NCBI RefSeq assembly: GCF_036013975.1
Contig: NZ_CP107904.1
Coordinates: 3,535,001 to 3,599,000 of the forward strand
Length of the DNA stretch: 64,000 nt
Reading direction: 5' to 3'
Origin: Kitasatospora sp. NBC_00458
GTDB taxonomy: Bacteria > Actinomycetota > Actinomycetes > Streptomycetales > Streptomycetaceae
Positions 1 through 9,940 of the stretch are shown here, one piece after another (the stretch's first letter is position 1; each line of letters begins with the position of its first letter). Position numbers and translations under genes: made by a program. Under the pieces are notes generated by a model that worked only from the letters and a program-made list of their open reading frames with translations, searched no databases and had not been told where the DNA came from.

Positions 1-254
1 AAGGAACGGACACTTCCTTCAGGCGGCTTTCACACCGGCCCTCCGGGCGCTTCGTTCTTTCGTGTTCCCAGCCTACCAGACGTTTTCCGCTCCGTTTTCC
101 GGAGTTTCATTCGCCCGATTCCCGCTGGTGGGATTTCCTTCAACTTCGCTCGAAAGCCTATCAAAGCTTTCGGAGTGCTCAGTTCCGGGATTTACCTCGT
201 CGGAGAGGGTGCGCATTCATGAAACGCGCTCACCTCGACTCGGCGGTGTCGAAG

Positions 255-284
255 ACACTAACGCCTGTCCCCGACTGGTGTCCA
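255..284 (-). promoter_or_regulatory. rrn second promoter candidate
   Basis: On the minus strand TGGACA (279-284) and TAGTGT (255-260) are 18 nt apart. This would be the second promoter of the rRNA operon array. A 7-bp inverted repeat (CGACTGG/CCAGTCG) overlaps the -35 box. Confidence 0.5.
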
Positions 285-302
285 GTCGGTCGCAACCGTT
301 CG

Positions 303-331
303 AACCTACTAGCCCGGCACGACCACGTCAA
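303..331 (-). promoter_or_regulatory. rrn upstream promoter (vegetative sigma type)
   Basis: On the minus strand TTGACG (326-331) and TAGGTT (303-308) are separated by exactly 17 nt, a good HrdB-type vegetative promoter. It is the most upstream candidate of the rRNA operon promoter array. Confidence 0.65.
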
Positions 332-388
332 TGGTTCGGCTGAGATGCGAGGAGACTAGCAGGTCAGGGGCCTGTTGATCACATCGAC

Positions 389-1393
389 TCAGGCGGCGAC
401 CGGCTGAAGGTCCGCCCGGTCGGACGCTTCCAGGTCCCCGGTCTCCCCCGTCGCCGCGGCCTTGCGCCCCAGCACCAGTGCGTAGAAGAGGAAGGCCGCC
501 TCCGCCAGCGCGCCGATCGCGATCCGTGCCCAGGTGGGCAGGCCGGAGGGGGTGACGAAGGCTTCCAGGACGCCGGAGACCGCGAGGACGGTCGCGAGGC
601 CCATGGCCATGCCGATGACGGACCGGCCCTGTTCGGCCAGGGCGGTCGCGCGGGTGCGCGGGCCGGGATCGATGATCGTCCAGCCCAGGCGCAGACCCAG
701 TCCGCCCGCGACGAAGACCGCGGTCAGCTCCAGCAGGCCGTGCGGGATGAGCAGGCCGAGGAAGATGTCGAGCCGGCCGGCGGACGCCATCAGGCCGACA
801 CCCAGTCCGAGATTGAGGACGTTGCTCCAGAGCACCATCACCACCGGGATGCCGAGCGCGACGCCGTAGAGCAGGCACTGCACGGCGATCCAGGCGTTGT
901 TCGTCCAGACCTGCGCGGCGAACGAGCTGGCGGGACGGTCCGAGTAGTAGGCCTCGTAGTCGCCACCGGGCCTGGTCATCTCACGGATCTGGTCCGGGGT
1001 CGCCAGACTGTTCCGGACCTCGGGGTGGCCGGCCACCCACCAGGCGACGAGTGCGGTCGCGAGCATGGAGAGGATCGCGACCGGGAGCCACCACCGTCGT
1101 GAGCGGTAGAGCGCGGCCGGGAAGCCCACCGTGTAGTAGCGCGCGACGTCCCGCCAGCCGCTGGTCCGACTGCCGGTGACCGAGTCGCGGGCCCGCGAGA
1201 CCAGGCTGGTGAGCCGGCCCTCAAGGGTGGGATCGGGTGCGGCGGCCTGGACCTTGGCGAGGTGTCCGGTGACGCGCTGGTAGAGGTGGACGAGCTCGTC
1301 CGCCTCCTCCCCGGTGAGGCGGCGCTGCCGGGCGAGGGCGTCCAGCCGGGCCCACTCACCCTGGTGGGTGGCGACGAAGACGTCCAGGTCCAT
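389..1393 (-). CDS. SpoIIM-like (DUF95) integral membrane protein
   Basis: This 334-residue protein belongs to the stage II sporulation protein M / DUF95 membrane family. The N-terminal 80 residues are soluble and helical, a first membrane segment lies near residues 103-121, and at least four more follow from about 165 to the end. The family motif LIPHGLLEL is at about 215-223. The ATG gives the usual family N-terminus MDLDVF; longer upstream extensions are low-complexity and were discarded. It diverges from an RDD protein gene, a pairing common in actinomycetes, where both are membrane proteins of unknown transport or envelope function. Despite the name, a direct role in sporulation is not established in actinomycetes. 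Confidence 0.9.
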   Translation of the reverse strand: MDLDVFVATHQGEWARLDALARQRRLTGEEADELVHLYQRVTGHLAKVQAAAPDPTLEGRLTSLVSRARDSVTGSRTSGWRDVARYYTVGFPAALYRSRRWWLPVAILSMLATALVAWWVAGHPEVRNSLATPDQIREMTRPGGDYEAYYSDRPASSFAAQVWTNNAWIAVQCLLYGVALGIPVVMVLWSNVLNLGLGVGLMASAGRLDIFLGLLIPHGLLELTAVFVAGGLGLRLGWTIIDPGPRTRATALAEQGRSVIGMAMGLATVLAVSGVLEAFVTPSGLPTWARIAIGALAEAAFLFYALVLGRKAAATGETGDLEASDRADLQPVAA

Positions 1394-1623
1394 TCGGCGG
1401 CTCCAGGGTCGGCGCGGGGCGCGGGGCGGGCAGGTCGGACAGGTGGGCCCAGCATGCCAGGGCACGGGGGCGCGCGGGCGTCCGGGACCTCCCTTCCCGA
1501 CCGGGTCCGGGGCCCCGTATGTTGACGACTGCGGACCACGGGATCGTGGGGGCCGATCCGACGGATCCCCTTCTCCCCCACGGATCACGATCCACGAACC
1601 ACCGACGGGAACGGACGGGTGTC

Positions 1624-2598
1624 TTGAGCGACCTGGTGACGGGCGAGGCGGTCGTCCTCGGCCTGCGCGCGGCGAAGCTTCCGAGCCGGGCACTGGCGGT
1701 CGCACTGGACCTCGCCCTGCAGACCGCCGGTCTGGTGGTGGTGTCGCTGGTGCTGAGCCTGACCCTCGTCGACATCGACGGTGCCGCGGTCGCCGCGGTG
1801 ACGATCGGGCTGATGGTGTTCTTCCTGGTGGCACTCCCCGTCATGGTCGAGACGCTGACCCGCGGGCGCTCGCTCGGGAAGGCCGCGTTCGGACTCCGGG
1901 TGGTGCGCAGCGACGGCGGACCGGTGCGGTTCCGGCACTCGCTGGTCCGCGGACTGGTCGGCTTCCTGGAGATCATCGTGCTCTTCGGCGTGCCGGCCGT
2001 GATCTGCTCGATGGTGTCCTCCGAGGGCAAGCGGCTGGGCGACGTCTTCGCGGGGACCCTGGTGATCCGCGAGCGCGTACCCGGCGGCGGCGGTGCCTCC
2101 GCGGCGCTGCCTCCGGTGCACCCCCAGCTGCTGCAGGCGATCGGCGCCGACCTGGTCGCGCTGGACCTCTCCGCCGTGCCCGAGCCGCTCTGGCTGGCCG
2201 TCCGCCAGCTGCTCGGGCGGATCGGCGAGCTGGACCCGGCGGTCGCCCACCAGATGTCCGTCCGGCTGGCCGACGACCTGACCGCCCGCACCGGCCGCCC
2301 GGCCCCGTACGGCGTGCATCCGGCGGCTTACCTGGGCGCGGTGCTGACCGAGCGCCAGCGCCGTGAGTGGGAGAGGGCCCAGGGGCACGCGTTCCGCCAG
2401 GCCCAGCAGCAGGCCCGGACAGCCCCGGCCGCTCAGCACCAGCCCTACCCGCAGCCGTACCCGGCGCCCCAGCACCAGCCGTACCCGCAGTCGACGCCCC
2501 CCGCCGCACCCGCCGCGCCGTCCGCGCCCACCGCGCCCACCGCGCCGGAGCCCGCCCCGAAGCCGGCGCCCGGCACCGGCTTCGCCCCGCCCGCCTGA
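1624..2598 (+). CDS. RDD family membrane protein
   Basis: This 324-residue protein carries an RDD domain in the first ~150 residues: the motif SRALAVALDLAL at about 16-27 holds the conserved Arg and Asp, and there are three hydrophobic segments. Family proteins are small membrane proteins, some implicated in ion exchange, but substrate is unknown. The last ~90 residues are Pro/Gln/Tyr-rich with repeated QHQPYPQ-type units and look disordered and cytoplasmic. I prefer the TTG start giving MSDLVTGEAVVLGLR, the usual family N-terminus, over an in-frame ATG 35 codons upstream, whose extra residues are not family-like. It is divergently oriented to the SpoIIM-like gene. Confidence 0.85.
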   Translation: MSDLVTGEAVVLGLRAAKLPSRALAVALDLALQTAGLVVVSLVLSLTLVDIDGAAVAAVTIGLMVFFLVALPVMVETLTRGRSLGKAAFGLRVVRSDGGPVRFRHSLVRGLVGFLEIIVLFGVPAVICSMVSSEGKRLGDVFAGTLVIRERVPGGGGASAALPPVHPQLLQAIGADLVALDLSAVPEPLWLAVRQLLGRIGELDPAVAHQMSVRLADDLTARTGRPAPYGVHPAAYLGAVLTERQRREWERAQGHAFRQAQQQARTAPAAQHQPYPQPYPAPQHQPYPQSTPPAAPAAPSAPTAPTAPEPAPKPAPGTGFAPPA

Positions 2599-2639
2599 GC
2601 CGGCGCCCACCCCCACTCCCGCAGTCGCCCCCTCGGGTC

Positions 2640-3293
2640 TCAGCCGCCCAGGCCCTCGCCGTACCCGAACTCGGCCGGCCAGGCGTTCGGCGGCGACTCC
2701 AGCTCCTCCAGCTCGATCCCGCCGGCGGCCAGCACCACGTCCCCCGCCAGGTGCACCACCTGCTGCTCGCCCGTCTCCAGGTCGCCCACCTGGTACCGCT
2801 CGACCAGCAGCGGCCCGGAGTCGGTCTCGTGCGTGTCCACGCCCTCCAGCAGCCACCCCTGGTCGAAGGTGCGCGGCGCCAGCACCGGCTCGGTGAACGC
2901 GACCAGCCGCACCCGGGCGCTCGCGCCCTCCCGCAGCCGCAGCATCCGGGCGGTGGCGACCAGGAACCCCGGCGAGCGCCCGGCGAAGCCGTGCGCCCGG
3001 TCGTGCCCCTCGGCCGCCTGCTCGCCGGCCGGGTCGGCCGCGTCGGCCCGCACCCAGGCGACCCCGTCGACGGCGCCGCCCCGCACCTGCCAGCCGCCCG
3101 CCCGCAGCTCCATCCGCAGCGGCCTGGCCCGGGCGTCGAGCGTCAGGTCCACCGTGCCGAGGACGCCGCCGTCCGGTGCGTAGGTCTTGGAGACGTACCG
3201 CCAGCCGGCCGGGCCGGGGGCGCAGCTGAAGCGCTCCTCGCCGAGCAGCACGTGGTCGTGGGTGTCGTGGAGCGAGTACCGGCCGTTGGGCAT
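2640..3293 (-). CDS. conserved hypothetical protein
   Basis: A 217-residue soluble protein that I do not recognise beyond being of the kind conserved in streptomycetes. It has no signal peptide or membrane segment. It begins MPNGRYSLHDTHDHVLLGEE and contains many alternating hydrophobic and charged stretches typical of a beta-rich fold. Phrases such as VDLTLDARARPLRMEL and VHLAGDVVLAAGGIELEELE suggest a beta-barrel ligand-binding or glycolipid-binding type of domain, but this is only an impression. The ATG chosen is the last one before the conserved-looking block; an upstream extension overlaps the neighbouring promoter region. Function unknown. Confidence 0.75.
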   Translation of the reverse strand: MPNGRYSLHDTHDHVLLGEERFSCAPGPAGWRYVSKTYAPDGGVLGTVDLTLDARARPLRMELRAGGWQVRGGAVDGVAWVRADAADPAGEQAAEGHDRAHGFAGRSPGFLVATARMLRLREGASARVRLVAFTEPVLAPRTFDQGWLLEGVDTHETDSGPLLVERYQVGDLETGEQQVVHLAGDVVLAAGGIELEELESPPNAWPAEFGYGEGLGG

Positions 3294-3432
3294 GCCCGAA
3301 AGCCTACGTCCGGACCGGACCGGCCCCGTCCGCACCGCTTCGAACGGCCGTGCAACCCCGTGCCGCCCGCCCGCATTAGGGAGGTGTGCGCCGTGGACGC
3401 GGCGCCGCCGGAAGGAAAGGAGGTTCCCGTCG

Positions 3433-3984
3433 ATGGCGAAGCAGACCCGCGACGCCGAGTTCACGGCGTTCGTGGCCGCGCGAGCGCCGTGGCTCCGCAA
3501 GGTGGCCTATCTGCTGTGCGGTGACTGGCACCGGGCGGACGACCTGGTCCAGGAATCGGTCACCAAGCTGTACGTCCGCTGGGGCCGGCTCTCCCGGTTG
3601 GAGAACCTGGACGGCTACGCCCGGACCGTCCTGGTCAACACCTTCCTCGCCGAGCAGCGCTCGCCGTGGGCCCGGTGGACGGCCCGGCGCCGTGCCGAGG
3701 AGGTGCCGGAGGCGGCCGCCGCCCTGACGGACCTGGACGCCTCGGTGGACCTCAGGAGTGCCCTGGCCGCGCTGCCGCCCCGGCAGCGGGCGACGGTGGT
3801 CCTGCGCTACTTCTGCGACCTGACGGTCGAGCAGACCGCCGCGGCGATGGGGTGCTCCACGGGCAACGTGAAGAGCCAGACCTCCCGGGGCCTCGACGCA
3901 CTGCGCCGACGCCTCGACCAGCGGAACCTCCCGGACCTCAGCGACCTCCGGCCGACGGCGCCGGTGGAAGGGGCAGTCTCATGA
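3433..3984 (+). CDS. SigE-family ECF RNA polymerase sigma factor
   Basis: This 183-residue protein is an extracytoplasmic-function sigma factor of the actinobacterial SigE-type family. Region 2 covers about residues 10-75, with the core-binding and -10 recognition helix around WHRADDLVQESVTKLYVRW. Region 4 covers about 115-170, with ALPPRQRATVVLRYF followed by the helix-turn-helix TAAAMGCSTGNVKS. The ATG is set by a strong ribosome binding site (AAAGGAGG) nine bases upstream; longer in-frame starts are ignored. Its stop overlaps the start of the next gene as ATGA, so the two are translationally coupled. The downstream membrane protein is its probable regulator, although it has no recognisable zinc anti-sigma motif. 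Confidence 0.93.
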   Translation: MAKQTRDAEFTAFVAARAPWLRKVAYLLCGDWHRADDLVQESVTKLYVRWGRLSRLENLDGYARTVLVNTFLAEQRSPWARWTARRRAEEVPEAAAALTDLDASVDLRSALAALPPRQRATVVLRYFCDLTVEQTAAAMGCSTGNVKSQTSRGLDALRRRLDQRNLPDLSDLRPTAPVEGAVS

Positions 3985-5207
3985 ACGACCACGCGAACGA
4001 CCACATCGACACGGCCGGGCTCCGCCTGGCCGCCGACCTCGCGGCGCTGGCCGACTCGCCCGCACCGGCCGGAGGGACGGACACCGCCTGGGCGATCCGC
4101 ACGGGCCGGTCCCGGTTGCGCCGCCGCCGGCTCGGGGCGGTCGGCGCGGTGGCGGCGGTGGCGCTGGGCGCCTCGGCCCTGAGCATCGGCCTGCCGGACG
4201 GCGGTCGCGTCTCCACCGCCCCGGCGGCGGCGCCGGGCTCCGGCGGGTCCCCGGCCCTCCCGCTGCTGGGCCCCGACCACGGCCGTGACCCGCTCACCGT
4301 CGAGGCGACCTTCGGCTGGCTGCCCGAGGGCTTCGGCTCGGTCAACTACACGATCGGCTTCACCGGCCGGCCCACGACGTTCGGCGGCAAGGCCCTCGGG
4401 CCGGCGCAGACCGGTCCGAACGCACAGCCGATGAACCACCAGGCGCTCTTCCTCTCGGTCTACGCACCCGGCGAGGTCCCGCCGGTCGGCACCGACTACG
4501 CCGGCGGGCAGCAGTACCAGGTGGACGCGCCCGCGGTGGACGGGCGGCCGGCCTACTGGCTGGGCCAGGGCCCGAACGACCCGTCGCAGGGGGGCGACCA
4601 CGTCCTCCGCTGGCAGGCCGCCGACGGCCGGTGGCTGGAGCTGCACGCCAGCTACATGAGCGCTGCGGACGGCGTCCTCGACGTCCTGCACCAGGTCGCG
4701 GAGGGGGTCGTGACCGGTCGGCAGGCCGTACGGCTGCCGTTCACGCTCGCCTCCGTGCCGAGCGGCTTCACCCTGTCCGGGGTGCGCCTCAGCCAGGGGC
4801 CCGCGCTGGCCGACGGCGCGGCCTGGTCCGCGGCGATCATCTACTCGACGGGGGACGACTACCTCAGCGTCGACGTCCGGCCCGATCCCGTCGGGCAGCC
4901 GCCGAGCAACACGCCCAGCTTCCCGCTGGGCCCCGACGGACTGGCCACGGTGCCCGGGCCCGGCTCCCCGTCCGCCCCCGCCTGGCAGAGCCCCGGCAAC
5001 CTGCCCGGCCTCACACTCGTCACCAGGGACCCGTCCATCCAAGCCCCGCTCCTGACGTGCGTGACGGCCCAGGGCACGCAGCTGTGCGCGACGTCCGACC
5101 AGGGGGAGCAGCCCTTCGCGGCGGTCGGCGGCTTCACCGGCTGGCTGGGCCACTTCACCTCGCTCGGCACCGACCCGTCGGCCTGGACCACCGACGTCAT
5201 CAGCTGA
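3981..5207 (+). CDS. membrane-anchored partner of the upstream sigma factor
   Basis: A 408-residue protein whose short N-terminal cytoplasmic segment (about 50 residues, ending in RSRLRRRR) is followed by one membrane span (about 53-74) and a large extracytoplasmic domain beginning with an Ala/Pro/Gly-rich linker. This single-span topology, together with the four-base ATGA overlap with an ECF sigma gene, suggests an anti-sigma or co-regulator role. I see no HxxxCxxC zinc anti-sigma signature, so the sigma-binding mechanism would differ from the standard ZAS class. The outer domain has several Trp and Tyr residues and two Cys near the C-terminus (LLTCVTAQGTQLCATSD), possibly a disulfide. Function is inferred from context. 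Confidence 0.8.
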   Translation: MNDHANDHIDTAGLRLAADLAALADSPAPAGGTDTAWAIRTGRSRLRRRRLGAVGAVAAVALGASALSIGLPDGGRVSTAPAAAPGSGGSPALPLLGPDHGRDPLTVEATFGWLPEGFGSVNYTIGFTGRPTTFGGKALGPAQTGPNAQPMNHQALFLSVYAPGEVPPVGTDYAGGQQYQVDAPAVDGRPAYWLGQGPNDPSQGGDHVLRWQAADGRWLELHASYMSAADGVLDVLHQVAEGVVTGRQAVRLPFTLASVPSGFTLSGVRLSQGPALADGAAWSAAIIYSTGDDYLSVDVRPDPVGQPPSNTPSFPLGPDGLATVPGPGSPSAPAWQSPGNLPGLTLVTRDPSIQAPLLTCVTAQGTQLCATSDQGEQPFAAVGGFTGWLGHFTSLGTDPSAWTTDVIS

Positions 5208-5301
5208 GGTCCCCGGCCGGCGCCGTCGGGTGACGGCCGCACCGGGCCCGGCCCGGCCCCGTCCGCCGACCGTCCGCCGGCCCGCCGGGGCCCGGAAACG
5301 C

Positions 5302-5340
5302 CGGTGGCCGGCGCCCCCGCGAGGGGAGCGCCGGCCACCG
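5302..5340. terminator. bidirectional hairpin terminator
   Basis: Arms CGGTGGCCGGCGC and GCGCCGGCCACCG pair perfectly over 13 bp. The stem extends by four further C-G pairs past a single bulged A, with loop GCGA. It lies between two convergent genes, so it can stop transcription from both sides. Confidence 0.7.
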
Positions 5341-5377
5341 CGTGCGTCGTGCGAGCCGGACCGCGTGCGTCCGCGGA

Positions 5378-6826
<1,449 letters not shown>

Positions 6827-7167
6827 GCGTCTGCTCCTCGCTGATGGGGTGGGGCACGGCCAAAGGTCCTCGGGGTGCGTCACAGCGCGGCGGGCCGCAC
6901 GGGTACGCGGCGACGCCGGGCGGCCCCGGTCCGGGAGGGAACGGTGCCCTGCTGCTCGCACAAACCGTCGGAGGACCTCTCTCCCTCGACCGGCACGCGC
7001 CCTCGCGGACACGGGCGCCGATCGACCGCCATCAGCAGCGACGTTCTGGCTCTGGGGACGAATCTACACCGGAGGCCCGGGGCGGCGGCTCGGTACGACC
7101 GTTTTTCGGCCTCGTCCGGGGCGGCGCGCACGCCCCCCGCGCGCGCCGTCCCGGGCGGTCCCGCAGG
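6827..7167. other. 341-base non-coding gap upstream of ahcY
   Basis: The gap holds the 5' region of ahcY (minus strand) and the 3' flank of the CDF gene. A GAGGAG ribosome binding site sits just before ahcY. A possible -10 box, TAGATT, is at 7061-7066 on the minus strand, without a clear -35. No coding region or convincing riboswitch fold was seen. Confidence 0.5.
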
Positions 7168-8145
7168 TCAGTGCGCGGTGTCGGGCACCGGCCCGCCGGG
7201 CGTGGCGTGCGGGTCGTCGCCCTGGGCCTCCTTCTCGGCGCTGAAGATGTCCGGCTCCAGGTAGATCACCCGGGCGATCGCCACGGCGCGGCGGACCCGC
7301 GCCTCGGCGGCGTCGATGGCCTCGGCGACCTCGGTGGCGGTGGATTCGGCGGGGACGGCGATCTTGGCGGCGACCAGCAGCTCCTCCGGGCCGAGGTGCA
7401 TCGTCCGCATGTGGATCACCCGGGTGACGGAGTCGTGGTCGACCAGCGCGTCGCGGATCTCGGCCACCACCTCGGGGTGGGCGGACTCGCCGATCAGCAG
7501 CGACCTGGTCTCCACCGCCAGCACGAGCGCGATGGCGATCAGCAGCACGCCGATCGACAGCGTGCCGATGCCGTCCCAGACCGCGTCACCGGTGATCACG
7601 GTCAGGCCGACGCCGAACAGCGCCAGCACCAGGCCGATCAGCGCGCCGGTGTCCTCCAGCAGCACGACCGGCAGCTCGGGGGCCTTGGCCCGGCGGATGT
7701 ACGCGGTCCAGCCGTGCCCGCGCTTGTCCTTGACGGCCTCGCGGTACGCGGTGAGGAAGGACCAGGACTCCAGGCCGATCGCGAAGACCAGCACGCCGAC
7801 CGGCCAGTACCAGTTGTGCAGCTCGTGCGGGTGGGCGATCTTCTCGTAGCCCTCGTAGATCGCGAACATGCCGCCGACGCTGAACAGCACGATCGAGACC
7901 AGGAACGCGTAGATGTACCGCTCGCGGCCGTAGCCGAACGGGTGCTCCTGGGTGGCGGCCCGCTGCGAGCGCTTGCCGCCGACGAGCAGCAGCACCTGGT
8001 TGCCGGAGTCGGCGATCGAGTGGACGCCCTCCGCCAGCATCGAGGAGGAGCCCGAGAACGCGAAGGCGACGAACTTGCTCACCGCGATGCCCAGGTTCGC
8101 GGACAATGCCGCGACGAGTGCCTTGGTACCGCCTTCGGTGCTCAT
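7168..8145 (-). CDS. cation diffusion facilitator family transporter
   Basis: A 325-residue inner-membrane cation/proton antiporter of the CDF family, likely exporting a divalent metal such as zinc, iron or manganese. The N-terminal half has five to six membrane spans, with the motif EGVHSIADSGNQ (HxxxD in helix 2) supplying metal ligands. In helix 5 the corresponding motif reads LLEDTGALIGL, with acidic residues rather than the HxxxD of classical zinc exporters, so metal choice cannot be assigned. The C-terminal ~100 residues form the cytoplasmic domain (MRTMHLGPEELLVAAKI). The ATG start gives MSTEGGTKALVAALSANLGI, typical of the actinobacterial subfamily. Confidence 0.92.
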   Translation of the reverse strand: MSTEGGTKALVAALSANLGIAVSKFVAFAFSGSSSMLAEGVHSIADSGNQVLLLVGGKRSQRAATQEHPFGYGRERYIYAFLVSIVLFSVGGMFAIYEGYEKIAHPHELHNWYWPVGVLVFAIGLESWSFLTAYREAVKDKRGHGWTAYIRRAKAPELPVVLLEDTGALIGLVLALFGVGLTVITGDAVWDGIGTLSIGVLLIAIALVLAVETRSLLIGESAHPEVVAEIRDALVDHDSVTRVIHMRTMHLGPEELLVAAKIAVPAESTATEVAEAIDAAEARVRRAVAIARVIYLEPDIFSAEKEAQGDDPHATPGGPVPDTAH

Positions 8146-8236
8146 GCTCGGGGTGGTCCCTCCGTCGGGGGCCGTCCACGCAGCCCGCGCCCAGTCGTTG
8201 TCGAGCGCATACGGTACCGGGCCCGACCGGCCGGGT

Positions 8237-9520
8237 TCAGGACTGCGCCGCGAGCCCCAGGTAGACGGCGGCGAAGTCGGTGAGCGCGACCAGGTCGGCC
8301 AGCGCGTGCAGCGGGTCGGCCCGGCGGCTGGCGTACTCGGTCAGCCGGACGTCGTGGGCGCCGGCGAGCCGGTGCGCCCGGGAGGCGCCGAAGCTGCGCG
8401 GGCCCTCGTCGTCGGCGGGGACCTCGGCCGGGCCGCCGTCCGGCTCGCCGGGCGCGGCCTCGGCCGCGGGCGTCCGGTCGCCGGGGATGTGCCGCAGCAG
8501 CAGGACCTGGAGGTGCAGCGGGTCCGGTTCCTCGACGCGGTCGCGGAAGAAGTCGTCCGGGTCGGCGCCGGCGCCGAGCTGGCCGGTGAACATGCCGCGG
8601 TGCGCGGTGAGCACCTGCGGCAGCAGCCCGGCGAGGGCGGGCCGGCCGGCCCGGTCGGCGAGCTGGGCGGCGAACCGGGCGGCGGCCGCACCGGCCACCG
8701 GGCCCTCGGCCCAGAGCAGCGGCACCGTCCCGGCCAGCCGGGCGGCCAGCCCCTTGGCCGGGTTGGTGTACGCGGCGGCGTCCGGGCGGCAGCGGACGGC
8801 GGTCTCGTCCAGCAGGTCGGCGGTGGCCGGCAGCGCGTCGTACGGCAGCTGGGTGATGCCGAGCTTCTGGCTGAGCGCGAGCAGCGGGGTGAGGTGCGCC
8901 CAGAGCGCGGCCGGGTCCTCGGCGGGCAGGTCGGGCTCGGCGCTGTACGCGGTCGCGGGCGGGGTGCCGTCGTCCGACGGGTCGGCGGCGGTCGCGGGCG
9001 GCACGAAGGGCAGCGGCAGGGCCCGGACCTGGAGCGCGGCCTCGGCGAGCGGACTGCCCTCGGGCGCGGTGACGACGATCGCGCAGCCGCGCGCGTACGC
9101 CTGCTCGGCGAGGGCGACGAGGCCCTGCTCGTTGCCGTCGCCGGAACTGACGACCAGCAGGTCGAGCGGCCCGGCCCAGCCGGGGAGCTGCCACGCCAGG
9201 CCGGTGGTGAAGACGGCTGGTGCGGTGGCCCGGTCGGTGCGCGGGACGGGCGCGGCGTCGGTGGGCGGCAGCGGGGCGACCAGGCTGGCGGTGCCGGCCA
9301 GGGCGGCGAGCATCTCGGCGGCGGTCAGGGCGCTGCCGTGCCCGGCGACCAGGACGGCGCGCGGGCGGCCGTCCGGGCGGAGCCGGTCGACGCCGGCGGC
9401 CTCGGCGAGCCGCAGCGCGGTGCGGACCCGGGCGCCGGAGCCGGCGAGGGCCAGCAGGGCGCGGTCGTGGTCGGCGCGCTGGAGGGCGGCCGGGTCGTCG
9501 AGCAGGGTGTCGTCGAGCAT
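8237..9520 (-). CDS. SIS-domain phosphosugar isomerase-like protein
   Basis: This 427-residue protein resembles the bacterial phosphoglucose/phosphomannose isomerase-type SIS proteins: an N-terminal SIS fold (AVLVAGHGSALTAAEMLAAL at about 54-73, DLLVVSSGDGNEQGL further on) and a C-terminal half with QVLLLRHIPGD that matches the C-terminal domain of that family. It sits directly upstream of a Trm112-like gene and manB on the same strand, so a role in fructose-6-phosphate/mannose-6-phosphate interconversion for GDP-mannose supply is plausible. Catalytic residues could not be confirmed by eye, and in several actinomycetes a separate type I ManA exists, so it may be a non-catalytic or regulatory paralogue. 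An in-frame upstream extension was rejected as unlike the family. Confidence 0.8.
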   Translation of the reverse strand: MLDDTLLDDPAALQRADHDRALLALAGSGARVRTALRLAEAAGVDRLRPDGRPRAVLVAGHGSALTAAEMLAALAGTASLVAPLPPTDAAPVPRTDRATAPAVFTTGLAWQLPGWAGPLDLLVVSSGDGNEQGLVALAEQAYARGCAIVVTAPEGSPLAEAALQVRALPLPFVPPATAADPSDDGTPPATAYSAEPDLPAEDPAALWAHLTPLLALSQKLGITQLPYDALPATADLLDETAVRCRPDAAAYTNPAKGLAARLAGTVPLLWAEGPVAGAAAARFAAQLADRAGRPALAGLLPQVLTAHRGMFTGQLGAGADPDDFFRDRVEEPDPLHLQVLLLRHIPGDRTPAAEAAPGEPDGGPAEVPADDEGPRSFGASRAHRLAGAHDVRLTEYASRRADPLHALADLVALTDFAAVYLGLAAQS

Positions 9521-9671
9521 GCGGCGGGCCTCCGGCTGCTGGCTGGGCGCTGAGGGCTGCTGGCTGTGGGAGTGGTGCGGTGCGGTGCGGCACTGTCGTA
9601 CCGCCGGAAGAACGGGCACTGCGGACGTGCGGGCACTGCGGGCCGGGCGCGGTGGCGCCCGCCCCCAAGGA

Positions 9672-9854
9672 TCACGCCGGGCGGCGGGCCTCGTCCACCA
9701 GCAGGACCGGAATGCCGTCCCGGACCGGGTAGGCCAGGCGGCAGCCCTCGCCGGTGCAGAGCAGCTCCGGCTGCTCCTCGGTGCCGCCCTCGGTGAGCGC
9801 GGACCGGCACTGCGGGCAGACCAGGATCTCCAGCAGGAAGGATTCGAGCTTCAT
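9672..9854 (-). CDS. Trm112-like small protein
   Basis: A 60-residue protein of the Trm112/UPF0434 family. CPQC near residues 13-16 and CTGEGC near 33-38 give four cysteines able to bind zinc, and the C-terminal [14 protein letters not shown] is the hallmark of the family. Eukaryotic Trm112 activates several methyltransferases; the bacterial role is unknown. The gene lies between the SIS isomerase gene and manB in the same direction, a conserved actinobacterial order. It is easily missed because it is so short. Confidence 0.88.
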   Translation of the reverse strand: MKLESFLLEILVCPQCRSALTEGGTEEQPELLCTGEGCRLAYPVRDGIPVLLVDEARRPA

Positions 9855-9890
9855 GGGGTTCGGGCTCCAGTTCAGAGGGGTGGCACGGCG

Positions 9891-9928
9891 GTGCCCCGGC
9901 CGAGAGGAAACCCTACCGGCCGGGGCAC
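9891..9928 (-). terminator. hairpin after manB
   Basis: GTGCCCCGGCCG (9891-9902) pairs perfectly with CGGCCGGGGCAC (9917-9928) around a 14-nt A-rich loop. It lies between manB and the Trm112-like gene, so it could terminate or attenuate the manB transcript. Confidence 0.55.
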
Positions 9929-9940
9929 GACGGGTGTGCG

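Larger units (their letters stand above)
1..331 (-). promoter_or_regulatory. rRNA operon promoter and 16S leader region
   Basis: No protein gene is credible here; the stretch is markedly poorer in GC than its surroundings. Read on the minus strand it ends with GAAAGAACGAAGCGCCCGG and then AGTGTCCGTTCCTT at the window edge. I recognise these as the conserved leader just upstream of 16S rRNA in Streptomyces rrn operons, which normally continues into GAGAACTCAACAG. The 16S gene would therefore lie immediately left of the window and be transcribed leftwards. At least four promoter-like elements can be read (two listed separately; two further TAGGCT -10 boxes at about 149-160 and 71-76 have weak -35 regions), matching the multi-promoter layout of streptomycete rrn operons. 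The match is from memory of the consensus, not from an alignment. Confidence 0.8.

Noticed and set aside
62..343. A 93-codon plus-strand open frame
   Set aside because: It lies wholly within the rRNA leader and promoter region, has no third-position GC bias and resembles no protein family.
1522..1550. TTGACG as a promoter -35 box for the RDD gene
   Set aside because: No acceptable -10 hexamer occurs 16-19 bases downstream.
6827..7080. Possible S-adenosylhomocysteine riboswitch upstream of ahcY
   Set aside because: No conserved SAH-riboswitch core could be matched by eye; only a ribosome binding site and generic GC-rich stems are visible. A covariance-model search would settle it.
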